The notes under the pieces were generated by a model. The model did no database searches. It was not told the origin of the DNA and was given only the letters and a program-made list of their open reading frames with translations. DNA of 64,000 bases from an uncultured Paracoccaceae bacterium (GTDB lineage: Bacteria > Pseudomonadota > Alphaproteobacteria > Rhodobacterales > Rhodobacteraceae), in the NCBI GenBank assembly GCA_947498645.1, contig CANMKS010000002.1, positions 1-64,000 of the forward strand. The letters are read 5' to 3'. The first letter of the stretch is position 1. Every line of letters begins with the position of its first letter. The position numbers were made by a program, and so were the translations under genes. Of this stretch, positions 29,578 through 38,143 are shown piece after piece.

Positions 29578-30369
29578 ATGCTGTCTTACCAACACATATA
29601 CCACGCCGGAAATCTGGCCGATGTGCATAAGCACAGCCTGTTGGCATGGGCCCTGTCCTATATGACGCGCAAGGACAAACCGCTCAGCTATCTGGAAACA
29701 CACGCAGGGCGGGGCCTATATGATCTGAGCGATGACGCCGCCCTGAAAACCGGTGAAGCCGCCAAGGGCATCAATATCGCGCGCGACTGGTTTGCGCCCG
29801 ATCACCCCTATCGCCAGACCTTGACGCGCGTCGCAAATACACATGGCCCTACTGCCTACCCCGGCTCGCCACTGATCGCGGCGGAAGGCTTGCGCCCGAT
29901 GGACAGCATCCACCTGTCCGAATTGCACCCGCAGGAATTTGCTGCCCTTCAGGCCAATATGGCACCATATGGCGGTGTCTTTCGTCAAAAGGACGGCTGG
30001 GAAATGGCCCTGTCCCAGTGCCCGCCAGAGCCGCGTCGCGGTCTTTTGCTGATTGATCCATCCTTCGAGGTCAAAGCGGATTACCAGACCATTCCAAAGA
30101 CCATCGCCCAGATCCATCGCAAGTGGGGCGTCGGTGTCATCATGCTCTGGTATCCGATCCTGACCGATGCCCCCCACAAACCCATGATCCGCGAATTGCA
30201 GGACGCCCTGCCCGACGCTCTGACGCATGAGGTTCGCTTTCCGCCGGCCCGCCCCGGCCACCGTATGGTGGGGTCGGGTCTCTTTGTGGTAAATGCCCCT
30301 TACGGATTTGCCGAAGAGGGCGCGCGGATTTCTGCCCTCTTTCAAGACCGGCTTTCCCACCTTATGTAG
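29578..30369 (+). CDS. rlmJ: 23S rRNA (adenine2030-N6)-methyltransferase
   Basis: 263 residues. The start MLSYQHIYHAGNLADVHKH and the block YLETHAGRGLYDL (SAM site) are diagnostic for RlmJ, which methylates A2030 of 23S rRNA. The catalytic N6-methyltransferase tetrapeptide, DPPY in E. coli, reads DPSF here (LLIDPSFEVKADY); D and the aromatic residue are kept. First gene of a tight three-gene unit, 5 bp before the TerB-like gene. Confidence 0.93.
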   Translation: MLSYQHIYHAGNLADVHKHSLLAWALSYMTRKDKPLSYLETHAGRGLYDLSDDAALKTGEAAKGINIARDWFAPDHPYRQTLTRVANTHGPTAYPGSPLIAAEGLRPMDSIHLSELHPQEFAALQANMAPYGGVFRQKDGWEMALSQCPPEPRRGLLLIDPSFEVKADYQTIPKTIAQIHRKWGVGVIMLWYPILTDAPHKPMIRELQDALPDALTHEVRFPPARPGHRMVGSGLFVVNAPYGFAEEGARISALFQDRLSHLM

Positions 30370-30374
30370 GTGTC

Positions 30375-30812
30375 ATGTTTCAAGATCTTCTCCGGCGTTT
30401 GACCGCCCCCGAACCCCAAGCCCTTCCCGACCTTGACGCCCGTTTGGCGCTTGGGGCGCTACTGGTGCGCATCGCCCGGACCGACGGCGATTATGCCGAG
30501 GTTGAGATTGCCCAGATTGATCAGGCCTTGATGAAACGCTACGGTCTGTCTGCGGTAGATGCTGCGGCCCTGCGCGCCGAATGCGAAACGCTTGAGGCCG
30601 AAGCCCCCGATACCGTTCGCTTTACCCGCGCAATCAAGGCGACCGTGTCCTACGAAAACCGTTTCAGCGTGATCGAGGCGCTATGGTCGGTTGTTCTGGC
30701 CGACGGCGTGCGTGACGACGAAGAAGACAGCATGATGCGCATGACCGCTTCGCTGCTAGGGGTATCTGATCAGGACAGCCACCGCGCAAGGCTCAGGGTC
30801 GCGGCTGGATGA
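30375..30812 (+). CDS. TerB-family protein
   Basis: 145 residues, all-helical, with the TerB/TerB_N-like repeat pattern: ARLALGALLVRIARTDGDYAEVEI and, about 70 residues later, RFSVIEALWSVVLADGVRDDEED, each with the acidic D-G-x-x-x-x-E turn. The stop overlaps the next ATG (ATGA). TerB domains occur in tellurite and stress-response systems and bind metal; no other ter genes are here, so a tellurite role is not implied. Confidence 0.87.
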   Translation: MFQDLLRRLTAPEPQALPDLDARLALGALLVRIARTDGDYAEVEIAQIDQALMKRYGLSAVDAAALRAECETLEAEAPDTVRFTRAIKATVSYENRFSVIEALWSVVLADGVRDDEEDSMMRMTASLLGVSDQDSHRARLRVAAG

Positions 30813-31561
30813 GTGCCAGCCTGCCGATGTATGCGACCCCGCTGACTGCGGGAGCGGATGCACGGTACTGGGGCTTGATCCGTGATGGGCTGCGCGCGCA
30901 GGGCGTCGACGCGCCCGAAACGCTCAGCCCTCCTCCATCAGACCTGATCGCGCATTGGCGCGATCCGCAGTTGGTGTTTTCGCAGACCTGCGGCTTTCCC
31001 TTTCGCGCGGTTCTCAAGGATGACGTTTCGCTGATCGGCACCCCGGACTATGGGGTCGCCGGGTGCCCACCGGGATATTACTGCAGCTTTGTGATTGCCC
31101 GTGAAGATGATCCACGCACCACGCTTTCGGCCTTCACATCCGCCCCGTTCGCCTACAATGACCCGATGTCGCAATCCGGTTGGGCCGCACTGGCGCTGGA
31201 AGCCCCCGAGGTTTTGCGTGGGCCGCGCCTTTGCACTGGCGGGCACCGTCAATCTGCTCTTGCGGTGCGCAAGGGTGACGCGGATTTCGCAACGATTGAT
31301 GCGGTCACCTGGCGGCATCTGGAGGCTGCCGGTGAAACAACCGACCTCAAGATCATTCACAAAACGTCACCAACGCCGGGCCTGCCCTATATCACGGCCA
31401 AATCGGGACCGGTCGACATACTCTTTGATGCAACGGCGCAGGCGATAGCAATGCTCAGGCCTCAAGACCGCGCCACACTGCACCTCAAAGGGCTCATCGC
31501 ACTTTCACCAAGCGCCTATGCGCTGCCTTTACCGCCCCCTGTCGGGGCAATCGCTGATTAA
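30809..31561 (+). CDS. PhnD-like phosphate/phosphonate-binding fold protein, no signal peptide
   Basis: 250 residues matching the periplasmic-binding PhnD family: SLPMYATPLTAGADARYWGLI, LVFSQTCGFPFRAVL, FAYNDPMSQSGWAAL, TGGHRQSALAVRKGDADFATIDAVTW. It starts directly at the first beta strand, so no export signal is present and the protein is predicted cytoplasmic, unlike true ABC receptors. It is the third gene of rlmJ-terB-phnD-like and is coupled to terB by ATGA. A transporter is not adjacent in the same unit; the ABC genes that follow are of the amino-acid type. Confidence 0.82.
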   Translation: MSASLPMYATPLTAGADARYWGLIRDGLRAQGVDAPETLSPPPSDLIAHWRDPQLVFSQTCGFPFRAVLKDDVSLIGTPDYGVAGCPPGYYCSFVIAREDDPRTTLSAFTSAPFAYNDPMSQSGWAALALEAPEVLRGPRLCTGGHRQSALAVRKGDADFATIDAVTWRHLEAAGETTDLKIIHKTSPTPGLPYITAKSGPVDILFDATAQAIAMLRPQDRATLHLKGLIALSPSAYALPLPPPVGAIAD

Positions 31562-31633
31562 CCTGAGGTCAACTCTTAACTGACCGTTGCAAATATCTCA
31601 GAAATCGGCACTACTCCGCGCCGAACAACAAAA

Positions 31634-32416
31634 GTGCTCAATGTGACAAACGCTGCCCCCGTTATCGAAATTCGCGACCTGCACAAAGCATATGGCGACC
31701 TTGAGGTGCTCAAGGGCGTGGATATCGTGGCGCCTGCCGGGCATGTGGTGTCACTGATCGGATCGTCCGGGTCGGGCAAGTCAACACTGTTGCGCTGTGC
31801 CAATCTGCTAGAGGACAGCCAGCAGGGTGACGTCCTGTTCTGCGGTGAACCTGTGATCTGGAAAGGCAACGGCGCGCACCGGCATCCCGGTGACCACGCG
31901 CAGATGATCCGTATTCGCACGAACCTGTCGATGGTGTTCCAGCAGTTTAACCTCTGGGCGCATATGACCATTCTGCAAAATGTCATGGAAGCGCCGGTGA
32001 CCGTGCTGAACCGCGACAAGACAGAGGTTGAAGCGGCGGCCCGCAAGTACCTCGCCAAGGTTGGCATCGGCGATAAATGCGACGCCTATCCTGCCCAGCT
32101 TTCGGGTGGGCAACAACAACGGGCCGCGATTGCGCGCGCGCTGTGCATGGAGCCCAAGGCCCTGCTCTTTGATGAGCCGACAAGCGCCTTGGACCCTGAA
32201 CTTGAACAGGAAGTTGTCAAAGTCATCAAAGATCTGGCCGCCGAAGGGCGCACAATGATCATTGTCACCCACGACATGCGACTGGCCGCTGATGTCAGCG
32301 ATCACGTCGTCTTTCTGCACAAAGGCAGAATCGAGGAGGAAGGCGCACCCGCCGACCTTTTCGGCAAACCAAAGACCGAGCGGCTACAGGGGTTCCTGTC
32401 CGCCACGGTTTCATAA
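31634..32416 (+). CDS. Polar amino-acid-type ABC transporter ATP-binding protein
   Basis: 260 residues with Walker A GSSGSGKST, Q-loop VFQQFNLWAHMT, ABC signature LSGGQQQRAAIARAL, Walker B ALLFDEPTSALDP and switch His (VTHDM). Closest in style to HisP/GlnQ/OccP ATPases. Start GTG at 31634 (another in-frame GTG at 31643); no strong ribosome site. Followed 24 bp later by its binding protein. The permeases lie beyond an opposite-strand oxidase gene. Confidence 0.94.
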   Translation: MLNVTNAAPVIEIRDLHKAYGDLEVLKGVDIVAPAGHVVSLIGSSGSGKSTLLRCANLLEDSQQGDVLFCGEPVIWKGNGAHRHPGDHAQMIRIRTNLSMVFQQFNLWAHMTILQNVMEAPVTVLNRDKTEVEAAARKYLAKVGIGDKCDAYPAQLSGGQQQRAAIARALCMEPKALLFDEPTSALDPELEQEVVKVIKDLAAEGRTMIIVTHDMRLAADVSDHVVFLHKGRIEEEGAPADLFGKPKTERLQGFLSATVS

Positions 32417-32440
32417 ACGCATCAACTCGGGAGAAAACTG

Positions 32441-33163
32441 ATGAAAAACCTCTATCTCACCACGGCTGCACTTGCTGTTGCAGGGTCCATGGCATTTGCA
32501 GACGCACATTCTGTCGTGCGTCTGGGCACCGAAGGCGCCTACCCCCCCTATAACTTCCTTAATGACGACGGCGAAGTTGACGGTTTCGAGCGTGAAGTCG
32601 GCGACGAGCTTTGCGCCCGCGCTGAGCTGACCTGCGAGTGGGTTACCAACGAATGGGACAGCATTATCCCCAACCTGGTCTCCGGCAACTACGATGTCAT
32701 CATCGCTGGTATGTCCATCACCGACGAGCGTGACGAAGTCATCGACTTCTCCGAGGCTTACACACAACCCGATCCATCCGCCTATCTTGCACTGTCCGCT
32801 GATGTTGACCTTGCAGGCGGTGTGGTTGCGGCCCAAACCGGCACAATTCAGGCGGCATTTGTCGCATCCACCGGTGCGACACTGCTGGAATTCGCAACAC
32901 CTGACGAAACGGTTGCCGCTGTGAAAGCGGGCGAAGCGGATGCTGTTCTTGCCGACAAATCCTTCCTTCAGCCCATCGCGGACTCCGATGGCGAAGTGAT
33001 GCTTCTCGATCAGGAAGAACTGATCGGCGGCGGCGTTGGTCTGGGTGTGCGCGAAAGCGACGGTGAGCTGCGCGATGCGCTTTCCGCTGCGATTGCATCC
33101 ATGAAAGCAGACGGTTCATTGAACGTGCTGATCGAAAAATGGGGTGTTGGCGCAACTTTCTAA
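32441..33163 (+). CDS. Periplasmic amino-acid/polyamine-type substrate-binding protein
   Basis: 240 residues, signal peptide cleaved about AFA-DA (residue 20). Family-3 extracellular binding fold: VRLGTEGAYPPYNFLNDDGEVDGFE, then WDSIIPNLVSGNYDVIIAGMSITDERDEVIDFS. Binding-protein families of this kind take amino acids, opines or amines. It belongs with the ATPase upstream. A terminator follows, limiting read-through into the convergent oxidase gene. Confidence 0.93.
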   Translation: MKNLYLTTAALAVAGSMAFADAHSVVRLGTEGAYPPYNFLNDDGEVDGFEREVGDELCARAELTCEWVTNEWDSIIPNLVSGNYDVIIAGMSITDERDEVIDFSEAYTQPDPSAYLALSADVDLAGGVVAAQTGTIQAAFVASTGATLLEFATPDETVAAVKAGEADAVLADKSFLQPIADSDGEVMLLDQEELIGGGVGLGVRESDGELRDALSAAIASMKADGSLNVLIEKWGVGATF

Positions 33164-33183
33164 GTTGCCGGAACACCGCTTTG

Positions 33184-33214
33184 AAAGGGTCGCCCAACGG
33201 GGCGGCCCTTTTTC
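33184..33214. terminator. Intrinsic terminator after the binding-protein gene
   Basis: AAAGGGTCGCCC and GGGCGGCCCTTT arms (one G-U pair) around AACG, followed by TTTCG; it sits between the binding-protein stop and the convergent oxidase stop. Confidence 0.88.
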
Positions 33215-33216
33215 GT

Positions 33217-34290
33217 TTAGGCACCGGCGAACCGATGCGGACGGTAAGGGGCCAGCATCGCGCCTTCAGCATTGCTCAGCTTGCCATCAATATCCGCTGC
33301 AATCAGCTCTGCCATGATAGGGCCCAGCGTGATCCCTGAATGCAACACTGCTACATACACCCCCTCCGCAAGCGCACCCACAACGGGGAGATCATCAGCA
33401 GGCACGGGGCGTTCGGCGCGAAGGGTCTCTGACCATTGCACATCCTCAAGACCCGCAATCAGACGCCGCAGACGCATCATCGCGTCATCAGCAGCAGAGA
33501 CAGGCGTTTGCGTCAGAACGTCAGAGCGGTCGCCCTGATGCCCTACCGCCACTGGCATCAGCAATTGGCCTGATGGTTCTTGTCTGATCTCGCCGTCTGG
33601 TGTCGCCAAGATGTGCCGCAGCAGTGGTGGTTGCGGCGACGTGCGCATGATGTAGGCGGGGCGCAAAGCCAGCGGAACCTGCACGCCAACACTCTGCGCC
33701 AATGCCGATGTGCCGGTCCCTGCTGCAATGATCACCTGATCGGCCACGATCACCCCTTCCGCCGTTTCAACGCCAACCGCGCGATCCCCCTGCATAGCGA
33801 TCCCGTTCACCCGAACGTTGCTGATCAGTTGGGCACCCAGATCCTGCGCAGCCCTCAATAATTGCCCTGACAAATCAGGCGAATGCGCTGCCCCTTCGGT
33901 TGGAAAGAACAAAGCCTGCGCGGGAACGATTTTCAGCGATGGTTCACGGGCAGCGATCTGTGCCTGTGTCAGGATTTCCACCGGGTAATCGAAGGCGCGC
34001 AGCTTGGTGTACGTGTCCTCAACATCGACATCCCAGCACAGGCAGCCGGGCCATGTCACGCTGATCGGAACGGCGGTGGTCAGGCGATGCCAGGCCGCGA
34101 TGCCGGCTGCCCGCAGGTGGTGATGATCATCATCAATGAAGAAGCTCGCATTCACCCAGCCAAAGGCGGCGCGTGTCGCCTCTGGCAGGCCTGCACTGAT
34201 CAAACGCACAGCATGACCTGCCTGTGCAAGCCGCAATGCGGTAGCCGCACCGATGATGCCTGCCCCGACAATCACAACGGACTGCGCCAT
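33217..34290 (-). CDS. FAD-dependent glycine/D-amino-acid oxidase-family enzyme
   Basis: 357 residues with an N-terminal dinucleotide site (VVIVGAGIIGAATALRLAQAG) and DAO-family blocks such as AFGWVNASFF and ADQVIIAAGTGTSALA, ending in DLPVVGALAEGVYVAVLHSG. The ATG at 34290 has AGAGG upstream; the frame to 34314 is an extension without support. It lies on the opposite strand within the transporter locus, between the binding protein and the permeases. It probably oxidises an amine or amino acid imported by that system (inference from location). Confidence 0.87.
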   Translation of the reverse strand: MAQSVVIVGAGIIGAATALRLAQAGHAVRLISAGLPEATRAAFGWVNASFFIDDDHHHLRAAGIAAWHRLTTAVPISVTWPGCLCWDVDVEDTYTKLRAFDYPVEILTQAQIAAREPSLKIVPAQALFFPTEGAAHSPDLSGQLLRAAQDLGAQLISNVRVNGIAMQGDRAVGVETAEGVIVADQVIIAAGTGTSALAQSVGVQVPLALRPAYIMRTSPQPPLLRHILATPDGEIRQEPSGQLLMPVAVGHQGDRSDVLTQTPVSAADDAMMRLRRLIAGLEDVQWSETLRAERPVPADDLPVVGALAEGVYVAVLHSGITLGPIMAELIAADIDGKLSNAEGAMLAPYRPHRFAGA

Positions 34291-34407
34291 GTTCAGCCTC
34301 TTCTCAATTGCCACAGCTTGGAAACGACGTGGCCATATTGGAGACTATACGTTGACACGCAAGGCCATTTGTTGGACGGATACCCCCAAGAGCGCAAAAG
34401 GCAATTG

Positions 34408-35292
34408 ATGTTCAGTTTCTGTACCGACCCGGCAAGCCTTGAAGGCGTAAAATGGCTTAGTTGCTATCTGACCACCGTCAAACACATGTCGATGTATTAT
34501 GCCGTTGGCACGGTGTTGTTGCTGTTGTCGATCACGGCGCCTACCGCGCTGGCCTTTGGGTTCGCAGGCGCCTCCGCTGCGCGCAGCCAGATTGCCCCAC
34601 TGCGCTGGATCGGCAAGACCTATATCGCTTTGGTGCGTGGCATCCCCGACATTGCCTTCTTCTTGTTCTTCGTTATCGCGCTGGATCAGGCGTTTGAATA
34701 CATCAGGCACCGCATCAAATGCCCCGATTGGGAAGAACCGGTGCGGCAAGGCAATGATTTTATCGTCTGTACGGCGGCCAAGCTGCCGCTGGGCAATGCG
34801 CCACAATGGGTGCATGAAACCTACGGCTTCATGCTTGCCGTGCTGACGTTTGCCATCGTCTTTGGAGCCTTCGCTGCCAATGTGTTGTTCGGTGCAATGC
34901 GCGCCGTTCCCAAAGGCCAGCTAGAGACCGCCGAAGCCTACGGAATGAGCCGCCGTCAGACATTCTGGCGGGTGCTGGTGCCGCAGATGTGGGTCTTTGC
35001 GCTGCCCGGTCTATCGAACCTCTGGATGGTGTTGATCAAGGCAACCCCTCTGCTGTTTTTGTTGGGCGTGGAAGATATCGTCTATTGGGCGCGCGAATTG
35101 GGCGGGGCCAAGCAACCGCAATTCACCGAATACCCCCACCCCGACTGGCGGATGTGGTATTTCGCAGCGCTCTTGGTGTTCTACCTGTGCTTCACGAAGG
35201 TTTCCGAATTTGCGCTTGACCGGATCATGGCCAAGCTGACCCATGGTCAGGCGACCGCCGCAGGCGAAGCCCAGCGAAAGGCCGCAGCATGA
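34408..35292 (+). CDS. Amino-acid ABC transporter permease (HisM/HisQ type), first
   Basis: 294 residues with about five membrane segments and the inner-membrane EAA loop (LETAEAYGMSRRQTFWRVLVPQMW). An early IALVRGIPDIAFFLFFV block is typical of polar amino-acid permeases. The open frame starts far upstream antisense to the oxidase, but coding character begins at the ATG at 34408 with AAAAGG upstream. A hydrophilic insert of about 50 residues (DQAFEYIRHRIKCPDWEEPV and on) separates two helices. Stop overlaps the next start (ATGA). Confidence 0.91.
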   Translation: MFSFCTDPASLEGVKWLSCYLTTVKHMSMYYAVGTVLLLLSITAPTALAFGFAGASAARSQIAPLRWIGKTYIALVRGIPDIAFFLFFVIALDQAFEYIRHRIKCPDWEEPVRQGNDFIVCTAAKLPLGNAPQWVHETYGFMLAVLTFAIVFGAFAANVLFGAMRAVPKGQLETAEAYGMSRRQTFWRVLVPQMWVFALPGLSNLWMVLIKATPLLFLLGVEDIVYWARELGGAKQPQFTEYPHPDWRMWYFAALLVFYLCFTKVSEFALDRIMAKLTHGQATAAGEAQRKAAA

Positions 35293-36095
35293 GTTGTTGG
35301 GAAACCATCGCAGACTACGCATTGCGCAGCCAAGGTATTGGTGAACGGCTTCTGCCAAGAACCGATTTCACATTGTGCCAGCAGTTCACGCTGATCGGCT
35401 CTGGGATGATCTGGAATATCTATTTTGGTGCTGTGGCGCTTTTCTGTGGGTTCTTTCTGGCCACGGCTGTGGCGATGGGCAAAGCCGCGAAAAACCCGCT
35501 TCTGCGCAAACCGTCTGAATGGTTCATCTTCATTTTCCGCGGCTCGCCGCTCTTTATTCAGTTCTTCTTTGCCTATTTCGTGTTTCTCAGCCTGAAGGGC
35601 GTCTATCCGTTTTTCAGCCCGCTGACATCCGCTTGGGCCGGGGCGTTGGTTGTGCTGTTCCTGAACACTGCCGCCTACACAGGTGAAATCTTCTATGGCG
35701 CGCTCCAATCCATCCCCAAAGGCGATACCGAAGCCGCCGACGCCTATGGCCTGTCCGGTTGGTCGCGCTTTCGCCGGGTGATCTGGCCTACAATGCTGCG
35801 GCTCGCATGGCCCGCCTATACCAACGAGGCGATCTTTCTGTTCCAGTCTACAACGCTGGTCTTCTTCTCGGGCTTCCCGGCGACCCAACAGCGCGGCGAT
35901 GCGCTTTATTATGCCAACTATTTTGCCGACAAGACGTTCAACCCCTTTGTGCCCTACCCGATTCTGGCAGGGTATTTCATCCTCCTGACGCTTGTCGTCA
36001 TTGGTCTGTTTGGGCTGATCAACGCCCGCCTGAACCGGCACCTTCCGCAAGAAAGACGCAAATCCCTCAAGGTGAGGCCGCAGATCATCCGATGA
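35289..36095 (+). CDS. Amino-acid ABC transporter permease, second
   Basis: 268 residues, about five membrane segments, with the FRGSPLFIQFFFAYF block and EAA loop GDTEAADAYGLSGWSRFRRVIWP. Forms the heteromeric membrane channel with the preceding permease. Both ends overlap neighbours by ATGA, showing tight translational coupling through permease-permease-ligase. Confidence 0.93.
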   Translation: MSCWETIADYALRSQGIGERLLPRTDFTLCQQFTLIGSGMIWNIYFGAVALFCGFFLATAVAMGKAAKNPLLRKPSEWFIFIFRGSPLFIQFFFAYFVFLSLKGVYPFFSPLTSAWAGALVVLFLNTAAYTGEIFYGALQSIPKGDTEAADAYGLSGWSRFRRVIWPTMLRLAWPAYTNEAIFLFQSTTLVFFSGFPATQQRGDALYYANYFADKTFNPFVPYPILAGYFILLTLVVIGLFGLINARLNRHLPQERRKSLKVRPQIIR

Positions 36096-37423
36096 GCTGG
36101 CTTGACGACCATCCCGAAATTCGGAACCTGCGCTGTGGTGCTGCTGATCTCAACGGGCAAGCACGGGGCAAACGCGTGCCGCGCCGGTTTGCGCAGAAGC
36201 TGGAAAAGGACGGCACCCGCTTTCCGCTGTCGGTGCTGAACCTTGATATCTGGGGCGAAGATATCGACGACAGCCCGCTGGTGTTTGAAACCGGCGATGC
36301 CGATGGCCTGCTGCTGCCGACCGAACGGGGCTATGTCCCCATGCCATGGCTCAGCGCGCCAACGGCGCTATTGCCGCTGTGGGCCTTTCTTGATGATGGC
36401 ACACCGTTCTCTGGTGATCCCCGGCATGCGCTGGCCCGCGTTCTGGAAAGATATAAGGAACATGGTCTGACGCCGGTGGCCGCGACCGAGATGGAGTTTT
36501 ATCTGGTCGACGACAGCGGCAAGGAAATCCGTCAGCCCAAATCCCCGCGCTCTGGCAAACGCCGCGCGGGCGCTGAAATCCTGTCGCTGCGGGCGCTGGA
36601 TGGGTTTGATGCGTTCTTTAACGAGCTCTACGACGCCTGCGACGCCATGAATATACCCGCCGAGGCCGCGATTTCCGAAGGTGGCGAAGGCCAGTTCGAG
36701 GTGAACCTCGAACATGTGCCCGACGCGCTCAGGGCCGCCGACGATGCGTGGCTGTTCAAAATGCTGGTGCGCGGACTGGCCCGCAATCACGGCATGGCCG
36801 CCAGTTTCATGGCAAAGCCCTATGATGACTTTGCAGGCAACGGGCTGCACACGCATTTTTCGGTGCTCGACAAGGACGGCAACAACGCCTTTGCCAATGG
36901 CACGCATGAAGGCACGGCTTTGCTGCAAAACGCGATTGCCGGATGCCTTGCAGGCATCCCCGACCTTGCGCTGATCTTTGCCCCACATGGCAATAGCTAT
37001 GAACGGCTGGTGCCGGGGGCACATGCACCCACCAGTATTTGCTGGGCCTATGACAACCGCACGGCCTCGGTCCGCATCCCCGGCGGCAGCTTTGCTGCGC
37101 GGCGAATCGAACATCGTTTGGCCGGGGGGGACGTGAACCCCTATCTGTTTCTAGCTGCCGTTCTGGGATCGGCCCTGATCGGGATTGAGGATGGCATGAC
37201 ACCCCCCGCCCCAATCACCGGCAATTCATATGAACAAAAACTACCGCAAGTGCCCAGCACCTGGGACGATGCGATCAACGCCTTTGAGGCCAGCAAACTG
37301 GCGCGCCGCATCTTTGATCCGCAACTGGTCGACAATCTGATCCGCACCAAACGGCAAGAGATGGCGCATTTTGCCGAAATGACACCGGAAGAACAAATCG
37401 ACCACTACCTTGATCTTGTGTAA
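36092..37423 (+). CDS. Glutamine-synthetase-family gamma-glutamyl-amine ligase (PuuA-like), first
   Basis: 443 residues from the ATG overlapping the permease stop. GS catalytic-domain motifs are intact: AATEMEFYLV, SEGGEGQFEVNLEH, NGLHTHFSVLDKDGNN and VPGAHAPTSICWAYDNRTASVRIPG. The N-terminal AADLNGQARGKRVP segment marks the GSIII/PuuA-like group that ATP-dependently joins glutamate to amines, rather than true glutamine synthetase. Position behind an uptake system and near an FAD oxidase suggests gamma-glutamylation of imported polyamine or related amine. Substrate is not determined. Confidence 0.9.
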   Translation: MSWLDDHPEIRNLRCGAADLNGQARGKRVPRRFAQKLEKDGTRFPLSVLNLDIWGEDIDDSPLVFETGDADGLLLPTERGYVPMPWLSAPTALLPLWAFLDDGTPFSGDPRHALARVLERYKEHGLTPVAATEMEFYLVDDSGKEIRQPKSPRSGKRRAGAEILSLRALDGFDAFFNELYDACDAMNIPAEAAISEGGEGQFEVNLEHVPDALRAADDAWLFKMLVRGLARNHGMAASFMAKPYDDFAGNGLHTHFSVLDKDGNNAFANGTHEGTALLQNAIAGCLAGIPDLALIFAPHGNSYERLVPGAHAPTSICWAYDNRTASVRIPGGSFAARRIEHRLAGGDVNPYLFLAAVLGSALIGIEDGMTPPAPITGNSYEQKLPQVPSTWDDAINAFEASKLARRIFDPQLVDNLIRTKRQEMAHFAEMTPEEQIDHYLDLV

Positions 37424-37459
37424 GTCTTAGGCAACACGCGTTTTTCAAAGAGAGTCGCC

Positions 37460-38143
37460 ATGAAGATCGGCATCCTGCAAACCGGCCACGCCCCTGATGA
37501 GCTTTTGTCAGACCGGGGCGATTACGATGTGCATTTTGAGCGGCTTCTGGCCGGGCACGGGTTTGACTTTGTGACCTACAATGTCGTCGATATGCAGTTT
37601 CCTGACGCGATCAGCGAGTGCGATGGCTGGCTGGTCACCGGGTCAAAACATGGCGCCTACGAAGACCACCCGTTCATCCCACCGCTTGAGACGTTGATCC
37701 GCGAAATCTATGACGCTGATCTGCCGTTGGTGGGCATCTGCTTTGGTCACCAGATCATCGCGCAAGCCATGGGCGGGACGGTCGAAAAATTCGCCGAAGG
37801 ATGGGCCGTTGGTCGGCGTGAATATGACTGGAACGGCGCGCAGATTGCCTTGAATGCGTGGCATCAGGATCAGGTCACGCAGCGGCCCGAAAACGCGCGC
37901 GTTGTTGCCAGCAATCATTTTTGTGAAAACGCAGCGCTGATCTACGGAAAACGTGCGTTTACCATCCAGCCGCACCCCGAATTCGACGCAATACTTGTTG
38001 AGGGCCTCGCGCATCATCGCGGGCCCGGCGTCGTCCCTGATGAACAACTGGCCGAAGTGCGCGATAACCTCGCCCGCCCCATCGACGCACAGTTGGTCGC
38101 AAACCAGATCGCAAAGTTCTTCAAAGAAAGATCATTGGCATGA
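37460..38143 (+). CDS. Class I glutamine amidotransferase-like hydrolase
   Basis: 227 residues of the GATase-1 fold (GMP-synthase-like). Nucleophile C94 in VGICFGHQ and the His/Glu pair H172/E174 (IQPHPEF) are intact. Between two gamma-glutamyl ligase genes, it most plausibly hydrolyses a gamma-glutamyl amide, the job PuuD does in the E. coli Puu pathway, though it is not a C26-type PuuD by sequence style. AGAGAG precedes the ATG; the stop overlaps the next ATG (ATGA). Confidence 0.88.
   Translation: MKIGILQTGHAPDELLSDRGDYDVHFERLLAGHGFDFVTYNVVDMQFPDAISECDGWLVTGSKHGAYEDHPFIPPLETLIREIYDADLPLVGICFGHQIIAQAMGGTVEKFAEGWAVGRREYDWNGAQIALNAWHQDQVTQRPENARVVASNHFCENAALIYGKRAFTIQPHPEFDAILVEGLAHHRGPGVVPDEQLAEVRDNLARPIDAQLVANQIAKFFKERSLA

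Noticed and set aside
33883-34407. Upstream extension of the first permease
   Set aside because: Lies antisense to the FAD oxidase gene and lacks permease-like sequence; coding character begins at the ATG at 34408.
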